NCBI GenBank assembly: GCA_035539135.1
Contig: DATLJD010000008.1
Coordinates: 1-64,000 of the forward strand
Length of the DNA stretch: 64,000 nucleotides
Source of the DNA: JABFWF01 sp035539135
Lineage (GTDB): Bacteria > Pseudomonadota > Gammaproteobacteria > Xanthomonadales > Xanthomonadaceae
Reading direction: 5' to 3'
Shown here: piece after piece, positions 51,955 through 60,777 of the stretch
How positions within the stretch are numbered: position 1 is the stretch's first letter
How the letters are laid out: every line of letters starts with the position of its first letter
The notes under the pieces: generated by a model
Told to the model about the DNA's origin: nothing
The model's database searches: none
What the model saw: the letters and a program-made list of their open reading frames with translations, nothing else
Program-made: the position numbers and the translations under genes

Positions 51955-52668
51955 TCAGTCGCCCGGCAACTCGAACAGCAGGACGTCGGCCGGTGACTCG
52001 CCGGTGCCGGCCAGCCGCAGCTCGCCGCCCTCATCCACGAAACCGAGCGCGTCGCCCGCGCCCAGCGCCTGGCCGTTGGCGGTCACCGCGCCCTGGGCGA
52101 CGTGCAGCCAGTAGCGCCGAACCGGATCCAGCGCGAACGCCAGCGACTCGCCCGCCGCCAGCAGGGTGGCGTGCAGCCGCGCCTGCTGGCGGATCGCGAT
52201 GCTGCCCTCGGCGCCGTCGGGCGAGGCGAGCACGGCCCAGCGCGCGCGCCGCTGCGCCGGGTCGAAGGCGCGCTGGGTGTAGGCGGGCGGCGCGTTCACT
52301 CGATCGGGCTGGATCCAGATCTGCAGGAAGTGCACCGGCGCCTCGCGCGAGGCGTTGTACTCGCTGTGCTGGATGCCATGGCCGGCGCTCATCCACTGCA
52401 ACTCGCCGGCGCGCAGTTCGCCGCCGCCGCCGCTGCTGTCGCGATGGGCGAGCGCGCCGGACAGCACCCAGCTCAGGATTTCCATGTTGGCGTGGCCGTG
52501 CGGCGCGAAGCCGCCGCCGGGCGCGACCCGGTCCTCGTTGATCACCCGCAGCGCGCCGAAGCCCATCCACGCCGGATCGTGGTAGTGCCCGAACGAGAAG
52601 GTGTGGCGGCTGTCGAGCCAGTCGGTGCGCGCCGCGCCGCGCGCCGAGGCCGGGCGCTGGACGATCAT
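51955..52668 (-). CDS. pirin family protein
   Basis: A 237-aa bicupin. Metal ligands are intact: His57 and His59 (PHGH), His101 and Glu103 (IQHSEYN). The conserved N-terminal SFGHYHDPAWMGFGALRVINED matches pirins of the YhhW type, some of which oxidise quercetin. The physiological substrate is unknown. The start codon overlaps the YceI stop as ATGA, so the two are co-translated. It is followed by the REP doublet. Confidence 0.93.
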   Translation of the reverse strand: MIVQRPASARGAARTDWLDSRHTFSFGHYHDPAWMGFGALRVINEDRVAPGGGFAPHGHANMEILSWVLSGALAHRDSSGGGGELRAGELQWMSAGHGIQHSEYNASREAPVHFLQIWIQPDRVNAPPAYTQRAFDPAQRRARWAVLASPDGAEGSIAIRQQARLHATLLAAGESLAFALDPVRRYWLHVAQGAVTANGQALGAGDALGFVDEGGELRLAGTGESPADVLLFELPGD

Positions 52669-53255
52669 TGCGCGGTCCCGTCCGCCGGCGCGTGCGCCTC
52701 GGTGGTGATGCGCAGGGTGATCTCGTCGCCGACCGCCGGCACGTACTTGTCGATGCCGAAGTCGGAACGCTTGATCGTGGCGGTCGCGTCGAAGCCAATC
52801 GTCGGCTTGCCGCCCATCGGGTGCGGCCCCTGCCTGTTGAGCGTGGCCTGCAGCACCACCGGTTTGGTCACGCCGTGCAGGCTCAGGTCACCGGTCACCT
52901 CGAAGCGGTCGCCGCCGAGCGCGCGCACGCCGGTGCTGCGGAAGGTGGCGGTCGGGTACTTCGCCGCGTCGAAGAAGTCCTCGCCCTTGAGGTGCTCGTC
53001 GAGCTTGGGCACGAAGCTGTTGAGCCCCGCGATCGGCAGCGTGACCTCCACCCAGGACTTCGCCGGATCCTGCGCGTCGTAGACCAGGGTGCCGCTGGCC
53101 TGGCCGAAGTTCGCGCTCGGGTGCGAATAGCCCATGTGGCTCCAGCTGGCGAGCACCAGGGTGTGGTCCGGGTCGATCCGGTAGCGCGTGCCCTGCGCCT
53201 GCGCGGCGAAGGTGGCGGCGGCGAACAGCGCGGCGAGGAGGATGCGGCGGGTCAT
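52665..53255 (-). CDS. YceI family periplasmic lipid-binding protein
   Basis: A 196-aa exported protein with a signal peptide ending at AAQA near residue 20. The mature YceI lipocalin-like barrel shows YRIDPDHTLVLASWSHMGYS, FFDAAKYPTATF, VTGDLSLHGVTKPVVL and FGIDKYVPAVGDEITLRI. Relatives bind isoprenoid chains such as polyprenyl pyrophosphate or ubiquinone. It overlaps pirin by 4 nt and follows the nitroreductase by 16 nt, so the three may be an operon. Confidence 0.93.
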   Translation of the reverse strand: MTRRILLAALFAAATFAAQAQGTRYRIDPDHTLVLASWSHMGYSHPSANFGQASGTLVYDAQDPAKSWVEVTLPIAGLNSFVPKLDEHLKGEDFFDAAKYPTATFRSTGVRALGGDRFEVTGDLSLHGVTKPVVLQATLNRQGPHPMGGKPTIGFDATATIKRSDFGIDKYVPAVGDEITLRITTEAHAPADGTAQ

Positions 53256-53271
53256 GGTCGTCTCCGTGGGG

Positions 53272-53874
53272 TCAGGCGATCTCGCAGGCTTCGTCGAAGG
53301 GCAGGCGCGGGCCGCGCGGATACACGCTGGCCGGGTCGCCCTTGCCGAGGTTGATCAGGAAGTTGGACTGGACCTTCGTGCCCGCGAAAAAGGCGGCATC
53401 GACCTTCGCCCGGTCGAAGCCGGACATCGGCCCGCAGTCCAGGCCGAGCGCGCGCGCGGCGAGGATCAGGTAGGCGCCCTGCAGGCTGCTGCTGCGCAGC
53501 GCGATCCGGTACAACTCCTCCTCGGGCGCGTCGGAGAACCAGCCGCGCGCGTCGGTGTGCGGGAACAGCAACGGCAGCTTGTCGTAGAACGCCATGTCGT
53601 AGCCGACGATCACCGTGCACGGCGCCGCCATCGTCTTCTCGTAATTGCCCTTGTCCAGCGCCGGGCCGAGCCTGGCCTTGGCTTCCGGCGAGCGCACGAA
53701 CACGAAGCGCGCCGGGCAGGTGTTGGTCTGGGTCGGGCCGAACTTGGCGAGGTCGTACAGCCGGTGCAGCAGCGCGTCGTCGATCTCGCCGCTGAAGCGG
53801 TTGTAGGTGCGGGCCTGGCGGAACAGGACGTCGAGGGCGTGCGGTTCGAGCGGGGCGAAGTCCCGATCGGACAT
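53272..53874 (-). CDS. RutE-like nitroreductase (malonic semialdehyde reductase)
   Basis: A 200-aa FMN-dependent nitroreductase. RTYNRFSGE at the N-terminus, FGPTQTNTCPARFVFV, SSSLQGAYLILAARALGLDCGPMSG and the C-terminal TKVQSNFLINLGKGDP match the RutE/HadB group. It would reduce 3-oxopropanoate with NADPH; the rut pathway itself is not in the window, so the role may be general. The start at 53874 is the standard N-terminus. Confidence 0.9.
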   Translation of the reverse strand: MSDRDFAPLEPHALDVLFRQARTYNRFSGEIDDALLHRLYDLAKFGPTQTNTCPARFVFVRSPEAKARLGPALDKGNYEKTMAAPCTVIVGYDMAFYDKLPLLFPHTDARGWFSDAPEEELYRIALRSSSLQGAYLILAARALGLDCGPMSGFDRAKVDAAFFAGTKVQSNFLINLGKGDPASVYPRGPRLPFDEACEIA

Positions 53875-53964
53875 GGGCGCTCCTTGCGGTGAAGGGAAAG
53901 ACGCAGTGTAGAGTCTCGCGCGTCGGGCGGCCTTCGCACGCCCGCAACGGAGCGTTCGACGCCA

Positions 53965-54906
53965 ATGCGACACGGGGCCGCCGCGGTGTGGGCGCTGAGC
54001 GACGGGCGCGCGGGCAACCGCCGCCAGTCGGAGGCGCTGGCGCACGCGCTGGACGCGGGCGCGGTGACCGCGCTCACGCTGGCGCCGCGCGCGCCCTGGC
54101 GCTGGCTGGCGCCGCGGCGCGCGCCGGGCGACGTGCGCGGGTTCGGCGCGGAGTTCGCGGCGCGGCTGGCGGATCCGCCGCGGCTGGCGGTCGGCTGCGG
54201 CCGGCAGGCGGCGCTGGCGACCCGGCTGGCGCGTGAACGAGGCGCCCGCGTCGTGCAGATCCTCGATCCGCGCCTGCCGCCTTCGCACTGGGACCTGGTT
54301 GTCGCGCCGGAACACGACGCGCTGCGCGGCGCCAACGTGCTGCCCGTGCTCGGCAGCCTGCACCCGGTGGACGATGCCTGGCTGGCGCGGGCGCGCGCCG
54401 ACTTCCCCGCGCTGGCGGCGCTGCCCGGGCCGCGCACCGCGCTGCTGCTCGGCGGCGACAGCGCGCACTACCGGTTCGACCGCGCGCGCTTCGACGCGCT
54501 GGCCGAGGCGCTGCCGCGCGACGGCAGCCTGCTGGTCACCACTTCGCGGCGCACGCCTGCCGACGTCGTCGCCGCTGCGCGCGGCCTGGTCGCGCGCGTC
54601 GGCGGCCTGTTCTGGGCGAACGCGGACGACGGCCCGAACCCCTACCCCGGCCTGCTCGCCTGGGCCGACCGCATCGCGTGCACGCCGGACTCGGTCAACA
54701 TGCTGTCGGAGGCCTGCGCGACGCGGGTGCCGGTGCAGGTATTCGCGCCCGACGCGGTGCGCGGCCGGGTGCGGGGCTTCCTCGACGCGCTGCAGGCGCG
54801 CGGCCGCGTGGGCGTGCTCGGCGACGCCTGGCCGGCGGGGCCCGCGACGCCGTTGCGCGAGACCGCGCGCGTCGCCGCGGAGATCCGCGCGCGACTCGGG
54901 CTGTAG
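53965..54906 (+). CDS. ELM1/DUF1022-like protein (GT-B fold)
   Basis: A 313-aa protein resembling the mitochondrial fission ELM1 family found in alphaproteobacteria, Xanthomonadaceae and plants. ALSDGRAGNRRQSEALA at the start, LAVGCGRQAA, VQILDPR, LLLGGDSAHYRF and TPDSVNMLSEACATRVPVQVF are the conserved blocks. Its GT-B-like fold suggests a nucleotide-sugar enzyme, but the function is unproven. It is divergent from the nitroreductase and converges on glnE. Confidence 0.85.
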   Translation: MRHGAAAVWALSDGRAGNRRQSEALAHALDAGAVTALTLAPRAPWRWLAPRRAPGDVRGFGAEFAARLADPPRLAVGCGRQAALATRLARERGARVVQILDPRLPPSHWDLVVAPEHDALRGANVLPVLGSLHPVDDAWLARARADFPALAALPGPRTALLLGGDSAHYRFDRARFDALAEALPRDGSLLVTTSRRTPADVVAAARGLVARVGGLFWANADDGPNPYPGLLAWADRIACTPDSVNMLSEACATRVPVQVFAPDAVRGRVRGFLDALQARGRVGVLGDAWPAGPATPLRETARVAAEIRARLGL

Positions 54907-54925
54907 TCGCGCGCGAACGCGTGCT

Positions 54926-57724
54926 TCAACCGACCTGCAGGCCGTGCGCGGCGAGCGCGGCGCCGATCGCGTCGCGCGCCGCGGTGATGCGTGTGTCCTC
55001 GGCGACCAGTCGCGGCCGCCGGTCGAGCGTACAGCGCAAGCCCGCGTCCAGCAGCGTCGCGTGCGCGGCGAGCAGGGCCTCGCTGGCGTCCGCACCGAGC
55101 ACGCCGGCCTGCGCCAGCGCGCGCAGCAGCCCCGGCGAATCGCGCGGCGCGAGCAATGCCGGATGCGCGTGCGCCTCGCGCAGGACCAAGTACTGCAGCA
55201 GGAACTCGAGGTCGACCAGGCCGCCGGCGCCCTGCTTGAGGTCGAAGCGCGCGGCGTCGCTGCGGTCGAGTTCGGCGCGCATGCGCCGGCGCATCGCGGC
55301 GACGTCCTCCGACAGCGCGGCCGGATCGCGATCGCGCGCCAGGGTGTCGCCGCGCACGGCATCGAACCCCGCGCACAGGCTCGCATCGCCGGCGACGCAA
55401 CGTGCGCGCACCAGCGCCTGGTGCTCCCAGGTCCAGGCGCGCTCGCGCTGGTAGTCGGCGTAGCTGGCCAAGGTCGAGACCAGCAGGCCCTTGGCGCCGT
55501 CCGGGCGCAGGCGCACGTCCACCTCGTACAGGCGGCCGGCGCCGGTGCTGGTGGCAAGCAGCGCGACCAGCTTCTGTGCCAGCCGCACGAACCAGCGCGA
55601 CGCGTCCAGCGCGCGCGCGCCGTCCGAATGCGCGCCCTCCGGCGCGTCGTACAGGAACACCAGGTCGAGGTCGGAGCCGAAACCGAGTTCCTCGCCGCCG
55701 AGGCTGCCGTAGCCGAGCACGGCGAAGCGCGCGCCGGCGACCGCGCCGTGCGCCGCTTCCATCTCCGCACACGCCAGGCGCAGCGCCTGCGCGATCACCG
55801 CGTCGGCCAGCCAGGCGAGCTGGCGCGCGCTGTCCTGCGCCTGCTGGCGGCCGTCGAGGGTCGCCAGCGCGATCCGGAAACTGAGCGCCTGGCGCGCCTC
55901 GTTGAGTGCCTGCAGCGCTTCCTCGGTGTCGGCGGGCGCGGCGGCCGCGACGCAGGCCGCGCGCAGCGCCTCGCGATCGGGCAGCGGGCCGGCGGCGCGC
56001 ACGTCCAGCAGTTCGTCGAGCAGCAGCGGGTGGCGGCCGAGGCGTTCGGCGAGCAGCGCGCTGCCGGCGGTCACGTCCACCAGGCGCTGCAGCGCGGCCG
56101 GCCGCTCGTCGAGCAGGGCAAGGTAGCTCGCGCGCTTGAGCAGCGTGTGCAGCAGCGGCAGCAACCGGTGCAGCGCCGCGTCCGGGTGCGCGGAGGCGGC
56201 GGTCGCCTCGAGCAGGGCCGGCAAGGCGCGATCCAGGCGCGCGCGGGTCGCTGCCGACAGCGCGCGCAGCGCAGGCGCCGCGGCGAAGCCGCGCAGCGCG
56301 GCGTGCGCGGCCTCGGGGTCGGCGAAGCCGGCCCCGGCCAGCACCGCGGCGTCGCCCCCGGGCAACGCCTGCCAGTACGCCGCCAGCGCGCCGACCGGCG
56401 CCGCCTGCCGGCGCGGCGCCAGCAGCGCCGCGAATTCCGCCGAGACCCGCGCACGCTGGGCCTGCAGCGCGTCGTGCAACGCCTCCCAGTCGGCAAAGCC
56501 GAGTCCCGCAGCCACGCGGGCGCGGTCGAGCGCATCCGTCGGCAGCACGTGCGTCTGCGCGTCGCGCAGCATCTGCAAGCGGTTTTCCAGCCGCCGCAAA
56601 AACAGGTAGGCCTCGCGCAGCGCCGCGCCCGCCGCCGGCGCGACGTGCCCGGCCTCCACCAGCGCGCGCAGCGCCGGCAGCAGGCGCCCGCCGCGCAACC
56701 GCGGCTCGCGCCCGCCGCGCACCAGCTGCAGCGCCTGCACCAGGAATTCGATCTCGCGGATGCCGCCGGGGCCGCGCTTGATGTCGTCGGCCAGCTCGCG
56801 GCGCGCGACCTCGGCGGCGATCGCCGCCTTCATCGCGCGCAGGCCGTCGAGCGCGCCGTAGTCGAGGTAGCGGCGGTACACGAACGGCCGCAGCGCTGCG
56901 AGGAAGCGCGCGCCGGCGGCGAGGTCGCCCGCCACCGGCCGCGCCTTCTGCCAGGCGTAGCGTTCCCAGTCGCGGCCCTCCTGCTGGAAGTACGACTCCA
57001 TCGCCGCGAACGACAGCGCCAGCCGGCCCGCGCTGCCGAACGGCCGCAGGCGCAAATCCACGCGGTGGCAGAAGCCTTCGGCGGTCGCTTCGTCGAGCAG
57101 CTTCGCGAGTTGCTGGCCGAGGCGCGCGAAGTAGTCCTCAGCGGCCAGCGGGCGCGCGCCGTCGGAGGTGCCGCCGTGCTCGTAGGCGTAGACGAGGTCG
57201 ATGTCGGAGGAAAAATTCAGTTCGCCGCCACCGAGCTTGCCGAGGCCGAACACGACCAGGCGCTGCACGCTGCCGTCCTCGGCGCGCAGCACGCCGTGGC
57301 GCGACGCGAAGTCCGCCTCCAGCGCGTCCAGCGCCAGCTGCAGGCAGCGTTCGGCGAGCGCGCTGCTGGCGGCGAGCGTGTCCTCGACGCCGTCGTCGCC
57401 GGCGAGGTCGCGCCACACCATCCGCGTGGATTCGGCCTGGCGGTAACGACGCAGCAGCGTGCCCCAGTCGGCGCGATTGCCGGCATCCAGGTGGGGCGCG
57501 GCGAGCGGCTGCGCGGGGCGCTCCAGCAGGGCCTGCAGCAGGCCGGGCTGGCGCGCCAGGGTGTCGATCGCGAAGTCGCTGGCCACGGCCAGCCGCGCCA
57601 GCCAGGCATGCACGCCGGGGTCCGCGAGCAGGGCGCCGGCGGCGGGATCGGCGGTGCGCAGGCGCTGCAGGGCGCGTTCGCGGAGCGCGTCGAGCGGAGA
57701 CGGCAATGGCGAGGCGGCGGACAT
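54926..57724 (-). CDS. glnE: glutamine synthetase adenylyltransferase/phosphorylase
   Basis: A 932-aa bifunctional enzyme that adenylylates and deadenylylates glutamine synthetase under PII control. Each half has the nucleotidyltransferase motif with two Asp: FGLGKLGGGELNFSSDIDLVY near residue 165, and LGYGSLGGEELGFGSDLDLVF near 680. A GlnD/PII linker region separates them. Length is within the usual 920-950 range. The start at 57724 opens MSAASPLPSPLD. It converges on the ELM1-like gene with 19 nt between stops. Confidence 0.97.
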   Translation of the reverse strand: MSAASPLPSPLDALRERALQRLRTADPAAGALLADPGVHAWLARLAVASDFAIDTLARQPGLLQALLERPAQPLAAPHLDAGNRADWGTLLRRYRQAESTRMVWRDLAGDDGVEDTLAASSALAERCLQLALDALEADFASRHGVLRAEDGSVQRLVVFGLGKLGGGELNFSSDIDLVYAYEHGGTSDGARPLAAEDYFARLGQQLAKLLDEATAEGFCHRVDLRLRPFGSAGRLALSFAAMESYFQQEGRDWERYAWQKARPVAGDLAAGARFLAALRPFVYRRYLDYGALDGLRAMKAAIAAEVARRELADDIKRGPGGIREIEFLVQALQLVRGGREPRLRGGRLLPALRALVEAGHVAPAAGAALREAYLFLRRLENRLQMLRDAQTHVLPTDALDRARVAAGLGFADWEALHDALQAQRARVSAEFAALLAPRRQAAPVGALAAYWQALPGGDAAVLAGAGFADPEAAHAALRGFAAAPALRALSAATRARLDRALPALLEATAASAHPDAALHRLLPLLHTLLKRASYLALLDERPAALQRLVDVTAGSALLAERLGRHPLLLDELLDVRAAGPLPDREALRAACVAAAAPADTEEALQALNEARQALSFRIALATLDGRQQAQDSARQLAWLADAVIAQALRLACAEMEAAHGAVAGARFAVLGYGSLGGEELGFGSDLDLVFLYDAPEGAHSDGARALDASRWFVRLAQKLVALLATSTGAGRLYEVDVRLRPDGAKGLLVSTLASYADYQRERAWTWEHQALVRARCVAGDASLCAGFDAVRGDTLARDRDPAALSEDVAAMRRRMRAELDRSDAARFDLKQGAGGLVDLEFLLQYLVLREAHAHPALLAPRDSPGLLRALAQAGVLGADASEALLAAHATLLDAGLRCTLDRRPRLVAEDTRITAARDAIGAALAAHGLQVG

Positions 57725-57759
57725 GCGCCGGATTCTGGCATGCGGCCGCGCAAACGCAG

Positions 57760-57781
57760 ACGGCCGCCCGGAGGCGGCCGT
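57760..57781 (-). terminator. hairpin between subtilase and glnE
   Basis: A 9-bp stem (57760-57768 with 57773-57781) and a CGGA loop follow the subtilase stop by 27 nt on the minus strand. The following T-tail is weak (TCTGCGTTTG), so read-through into glnE is possible. Confidence 0.5.
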
Positions 57782-57807
57782 CCACGTCGCGGCGAACGGG
57801 AAGCGGC

Positions 57808-59226
57808 TTAGAGCTGCACCGCCCGCGCGGCATTGACACGGCCGCGGCCGTAGGCCGGATCCTTGCCCGGCTTGCCGAGGTCGTCGGCGCTCGCGCGCAG
57901 GATCCGCTCGACTTCCGCCGGGGCCATGCTGCCGCCGTGCTTGCCGATCACCAGCGCGGCCACGCCCGACACGTGCGGCGCCGCCATGCTGGTGCCCACC
58001 GCCCAGCTGTAGGAGGCGAACACCTGGCCGCCGACCACCTGGTAACCGCCCGGCGCGAACACCATGTCCAGCACCCAGCACAGCTGGTTGATGCCGCCCA
58101 CCGAGCACACCTCGTTGCCCGGGTAGACGGCGTCGCCGCCCGGCGCGGCGAACGCCACGAGCGAAGTGCCGTAGTTCGAATAGCTCGCGAGGTTGTCCAG
58201 GAAGGTGCTGGTCGGCGCCTTCGCCCAGCCGATCGGCGCGGTCGCCGAGATCGCGAGCACGTTCGGCAACTCGGCCGGGAACGCCTTCAGGTTGGCGACG
58301 TAGCAGTCATCGTCGTCGCAGATCTTGACCCCGCTGGCGTGGTCGAAGTCGACGGCCTCGTTGCCGGTCGAGACGATGGTCAGCGCATTGCGCTTGCGCG
58401 CATAGTCGACCGCGCGCTTGGTCGCGTTGATCAGCTCGGCCACGTCGTTGGCGCCGGGGCCGTTCACCGGCAGCCCGCCCTTGATGCCCAGGCTCATGTT
58501 GATCACGTCGGCGCCGTGGTCGGCGGCGTAGACGATGCCCTGGATGATCCCGCCGAAGCTGCCGCTGCCGGTGGCGTCGGCCAGCACCTTGACCGCGAGG
58601 ATCTTCGCTTCCGGGGCGACGCCGATCGTGCCGGTGCCGTTGTCCGGCGCCGCGATGATGCCGGCGACGTGGGTGCCGTGGTTGAACGCGTTGTTGAACG
58701 GATGGCAGACGCTTTCGCCCGGCACGAACGAGGTGGATTCGGGCAGCAGGTTGGCGGCGATGTCCGGGTGCTGGCAGGACACGCCCGAGTCGAGCACCGC
58801 CACGGTGGCGCCGCGGCCGCGGTAGCCCTGGTTCCAGGCGCCGGCGAGGTCGATCGCCTGCGCGCCCCACTGCAGGTCGAACCAGGGGTCGTTGTCGCCC
58901 GACACCGGCGGGTTCCGGAAGTCGGCCTCCGGCAGCGTCATCGACACCGGTTCCTCGGTACGGAACACGTAGTCGCTCACCGCCGAGCGCACGCCCTTGA
59001 CCTTGGCGGCGCGGTCGGCGAAAGCGGCGTCGGGCGCCTCCACCACCGCCACGCCGATCTGCGGCAGGCGCGCGGTGATGGTGCCGCCGGCGGCTTCGAT
59101 CCGGCGCGCCAGCTGGTCGTCGAAGGACTGGCCCTTGGCGGTCACCACGAACGTGGCGGCCTGGGCGGTGGATGCGATGCCGAGCGAGACGAGGGCGACG
59201 GAAATCGCCTTGGGGAGCAAGTGCAT
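57808..59226 (-). CDS. secreted S8 family serine protease (subtilase)
   Basis: A 472-aa protease. The signal peptide ends at AQAA near residue 24; an inhibitor-like prodomain spans about 25-95. The catalytic triad is Asp146 (AVLDSGV), His183 (NHGTHVAG) and Ser413 (GTSMAAPHVSG). Cysteine pairs (SCQHP, SVCHP, KICDDDDC) suggest disulfides. The C-terminus ends in GRGRVNAARAVQL with no autotransporter or P-domain. It is probably released to the medium by the type II pathway, as in Lysobacter and Xanthomonas. The ATG at 59226 has GGAGG 6 nt upstream. Confidence 0.95.
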   Translation of the reverse strand: MHLLPKAISVALVSLGIASTAQAATFVVTAKGQSFDDQLARRIEAAGGTITARLPQIGVAVVEAPDAAFADRAAKVKGVRSAVSDYVFRTEEPVSMTLPEADFRNPPVSGDNDPWFDLQWGAQAIDLAGAWNQGYRGRGATVAVLDSGVSCQHPDIAANLLPESTSFVPGESVCHPFNNAFNHGTHVAGIIAAPDNGTGTIGVAPEAKILAVKVLADATGSGSFGGIIQGIVYAADHGADVINMSLGIKGGLPVNGPGANDVAELINATKRAVDYARKRNALTIVSTGNEAVDFDHASGVKICDDDDCYVANLKAFPAELPNVLAISATAPIGWAKAPTSTFLDNLASYSNYGTSLVAFAAPGGDAVYPGNEVCSVGGINQLCWVLDMVFAPGGYQVVGGQVFASYSWAVGTSMAAPHVSGVAALVIGKHGGSMAPAEVERILRASADDLGKPGKDPAYGRGRVNAARAVQL

Positions 59227-59341
59227 GGGGCTGCCTCCGGGATGCGATGGAACCGTGCGCGCTGTCACGGTCCACCGAGTCTAGGCAGGCGCCGGGCGGC
59301 GGGTCTTTCTGCGCCGCAACAGGCGGCTGAACGATTCACCC

Positions 59342-59379
59342 AAATAAAAAGCCCGCCCCGGTCGAACCGGTAGCGGGCC
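59342..59379 (-). terminator. intrinsic terminator on minus strand
   Basis: On the minus strand a GCCCGC/GCGGGC stem with an inner CCGG/CCGG hairpin is followed by TTTTTATTT. It lies 116 nt upstream of the subtilase start and would end any transcript coming from the entericidin side. Confidence 0.75.
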
Positions 59380-59409
59380 TGCTCCCTCCCCCACGTCGGG
59401 ATGCGGGGC

Positions 59410-59428
59410 AATCGTGAAGGAATCGTGA
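59410..59428. promoter_or_regulatory. direct repeat AATCGTGA with 11-bp period
   Basis: AATCGTGA occurs at 59410-59417 and again at 59421-59428, exactly one helical turn apart. OmpR/PhoB-type response regulators bind such head-to-tail sites with 10-11-bp period. The regulated gene is unclear, because a terminator lies between this site and the subtilase. Confidence 0.4.
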
Positions 59429-59486
59429 GGGAAGATCACGCTGCAACGCAACATATTCCTGAGAGGTTCAGCCAGGGCCAGATACG

Positions 59487-59511
59487 GAAACGGGCCGGTC
59501 GCCCGGCCCGT
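59487..59511 (-). terminator. terminator of the entericidin-like gene
   Basis: On the minus strand a 9-bp stem (ACGGGCCGG with CCGGCCCGT) and 4-nt loop are followed by a short T-run (TTTCC), 41 nt after the entericidin-like stop. Confidence 0.65.
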
Positions 59512-59552
59512 GCCCTCCCCTTTCCTGACGGCGCATCTCCTGCGTCGGGGTC

Positions 59553-59705
59553 CTAGCACTCGGCGTCCTTGCAGTCCTCGGCCTTCTGCTCGACCTTCTC
59601 GCCGACCTTCTGCACGTCCTTGCCGGCGCCGGCCATCGTGTTGCAGGCGGTGACGGCGACCGAGGAAAACATCATCAGCATCATCAGGGCAATCAGGCGC
59701 TTCAT
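59553..59705 (-). CDS. entericidin-like small lipoprotein
   Basis: A 50-aa lipoprotein of the entericidin A/B type. The signal peptide ends at VTAC, with the lipidated Cys at residue 21. The mature part NTMAGAGKDVQKVGEKVEQKA is the family consensus. Unlike E. coli EcnA/EcnB it ends in an acidic tail with two extra cysteines (EDCKDAEC). A strong AGGAG lies 8 nt before the ATG. Only one such gene is visible here, so an ecnA/ecnB antidote-toxin pair is not evident. It is 137 nt downstream of arginase. Confidence 0.88.
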   Translation of the reverse strand: MKRLIALMMLMMFSSVAVTACNTMAGAGKDVQKVGEKVEQKAEDCKDAEC

Positions 59706-59842
59706 TCGCGGGGTCTCCTTTGCGTGGCGGCAACGTCCATCGTTCGCCACCGCATGAAACGCAGGCCGCCGTGAAGCGCGTGTCGAATGGGCGCCGGCCG
59801 CGCGTGCTGCCGCCGGGTGCTGTTCAGCTGCGCCGGCGGCGC

Positions 59843-60763
59843 TCAGTCGCGCATCAGGGTGGACTTGCCGAACAGGCTTTCCACCAGGTCCACCGCCAGC
59901 AGCGCGGTCTGGTTGCGGGTGTCCAGCACCGGGTTGAGCTCGACGATGTCGAGCGAGGCCATGCGCCCGGAGTCGGCGATCATCTCCATCACCAGCTGCG
60001 CCTCGCGGTAGTTCGGGCCGCCGGGCACCGTGGTGCCGACGCCCGGTGCGATCGCCGGATCCAGGAAGTCGACGTCGAAGCTGACGTGCAGGTGGGTGTT
60101 GCCGTCGACGCCGTGCAACGCCTCCTCCATCACCCGCTTCATGCCGACCTCGTCGATGTAGCGCATGTCGTAGACGTCGAGGCCGTGTTCCTTGATCAGG
60201 CGCTTCTCGCCCGGGTCCACCGAGCGGATGCCGATCTGCCGCACCTCGGCCGGGCGCAGCGCGGGCGCGTCGCCGCCCAGGCGCACCAGCGGCTCCGGGC
60301 CGAGCCCGCACAGGCAGGCGACCGGCATGCCGTGCACGTTGCCCGACGGCGTCACCTCGGAGGTGTTGAAATCGGCGTGCGCGTCCAGCCACAGCACGCG
60401 CAGGCGCTTGCCGGTGGCGCGGCAGTGGCGGGCGACGGCGGTGATCGAGCCGATGCCCAGGCAATGGTCGCCGCCGAGCATGATCGGCAGGCGGCCCTGC
60501 GCGAGTTCGGCGGCGACCGCGTCCATCACCGCGCGGTTCCAGGCGACCACCTCGTCGAGGTGGCGGTAACCGGCGACCGGCGGCTGCCACGGGTTGCGCG
60601 GGCCTTCGAGGTTGCCGCGGTCGGCCACGTCGATGCCGCGCGCGGCCAGCGCCTGCGGCAGGCCGGCGATGCGCAGGGCCTCCGGCCCCATCCGCGCGCC
60701 GAGGTCGCCGGCGCCGATGTCGGTGGGCACGCCGATCAGCGAAACCGGGGGATAGGTGCGCAT
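59843..60763 (-). CDS. rocF: arginase
   Basis: A 306-aa ureohydrolase that splits arginine into ornithine and urea. The binuclear Mn site is intact: GGDHCLG, then LDAHADFNT, and SFDVDFLDP (His and Asp ligands). GIPTDIG-like GVPTDIGAG and NPVLDTRNQTA also fit the arginase branch rather than agmatinase. GGAGG lies 5 nt before the start. The start codon is only 14 nt from the mature 3' end of tRNA-Thr on the same strand. Confidence 0.95.
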   Translation of the reverse strand: MRTYPPVSLIGVPTDIGAGDLGARMGPEALRIAGLPQALAARGIDVADRGNLEGPRNPWQPPVAGYRHLDEVVAWNRAVMDAVAAELAQGRLPIMLGGDHCLGIGSITAVARHCRATGKRLRVLWLDAHADFNTSEVTPSGNVHGMPVACLCGLGPEPLVRLGGDAPALRPAEVRQIGIRSVDPGEKRLIKEHGLDVYDMRYIDEVGMKRVMEEALHGVDGNTHLHVSFDVDFLDPAIAPGVGTTVPGGPNYREAQLVMEMIADSGRMASLDIVELNPVLDTRNQTALLAVDLVESLFGKSTLMRD

Positions 60764-60777
60764 GCTGCCTCCAGGGG

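Larger units (their letters stand above)
59227..59552. other. gene-free region upstream of the subtilase
   Basis: This 326-bp gap has two minus-strand terminators (59342-59379 and 59487-59511) and an 11-bp-period direct repeat between them. No protein gene was found. The space between the terminators (about 110 nt) could hold a small RNA, but no clear promoter was seen. Confidence 0.5.

Noticed and set aside
57725..57737. Leaderless promoter for glnE (CAGAAT 7 nt before the ATG)
   Set aside because: No -35 at an acceptable distance; the match is probably chance.
59380..59486. Small RNA gene between the two terminators
   Set aside because: A terminator is present at the right end, but no promoter could be recognised, so it is mentioned only as a possibility.
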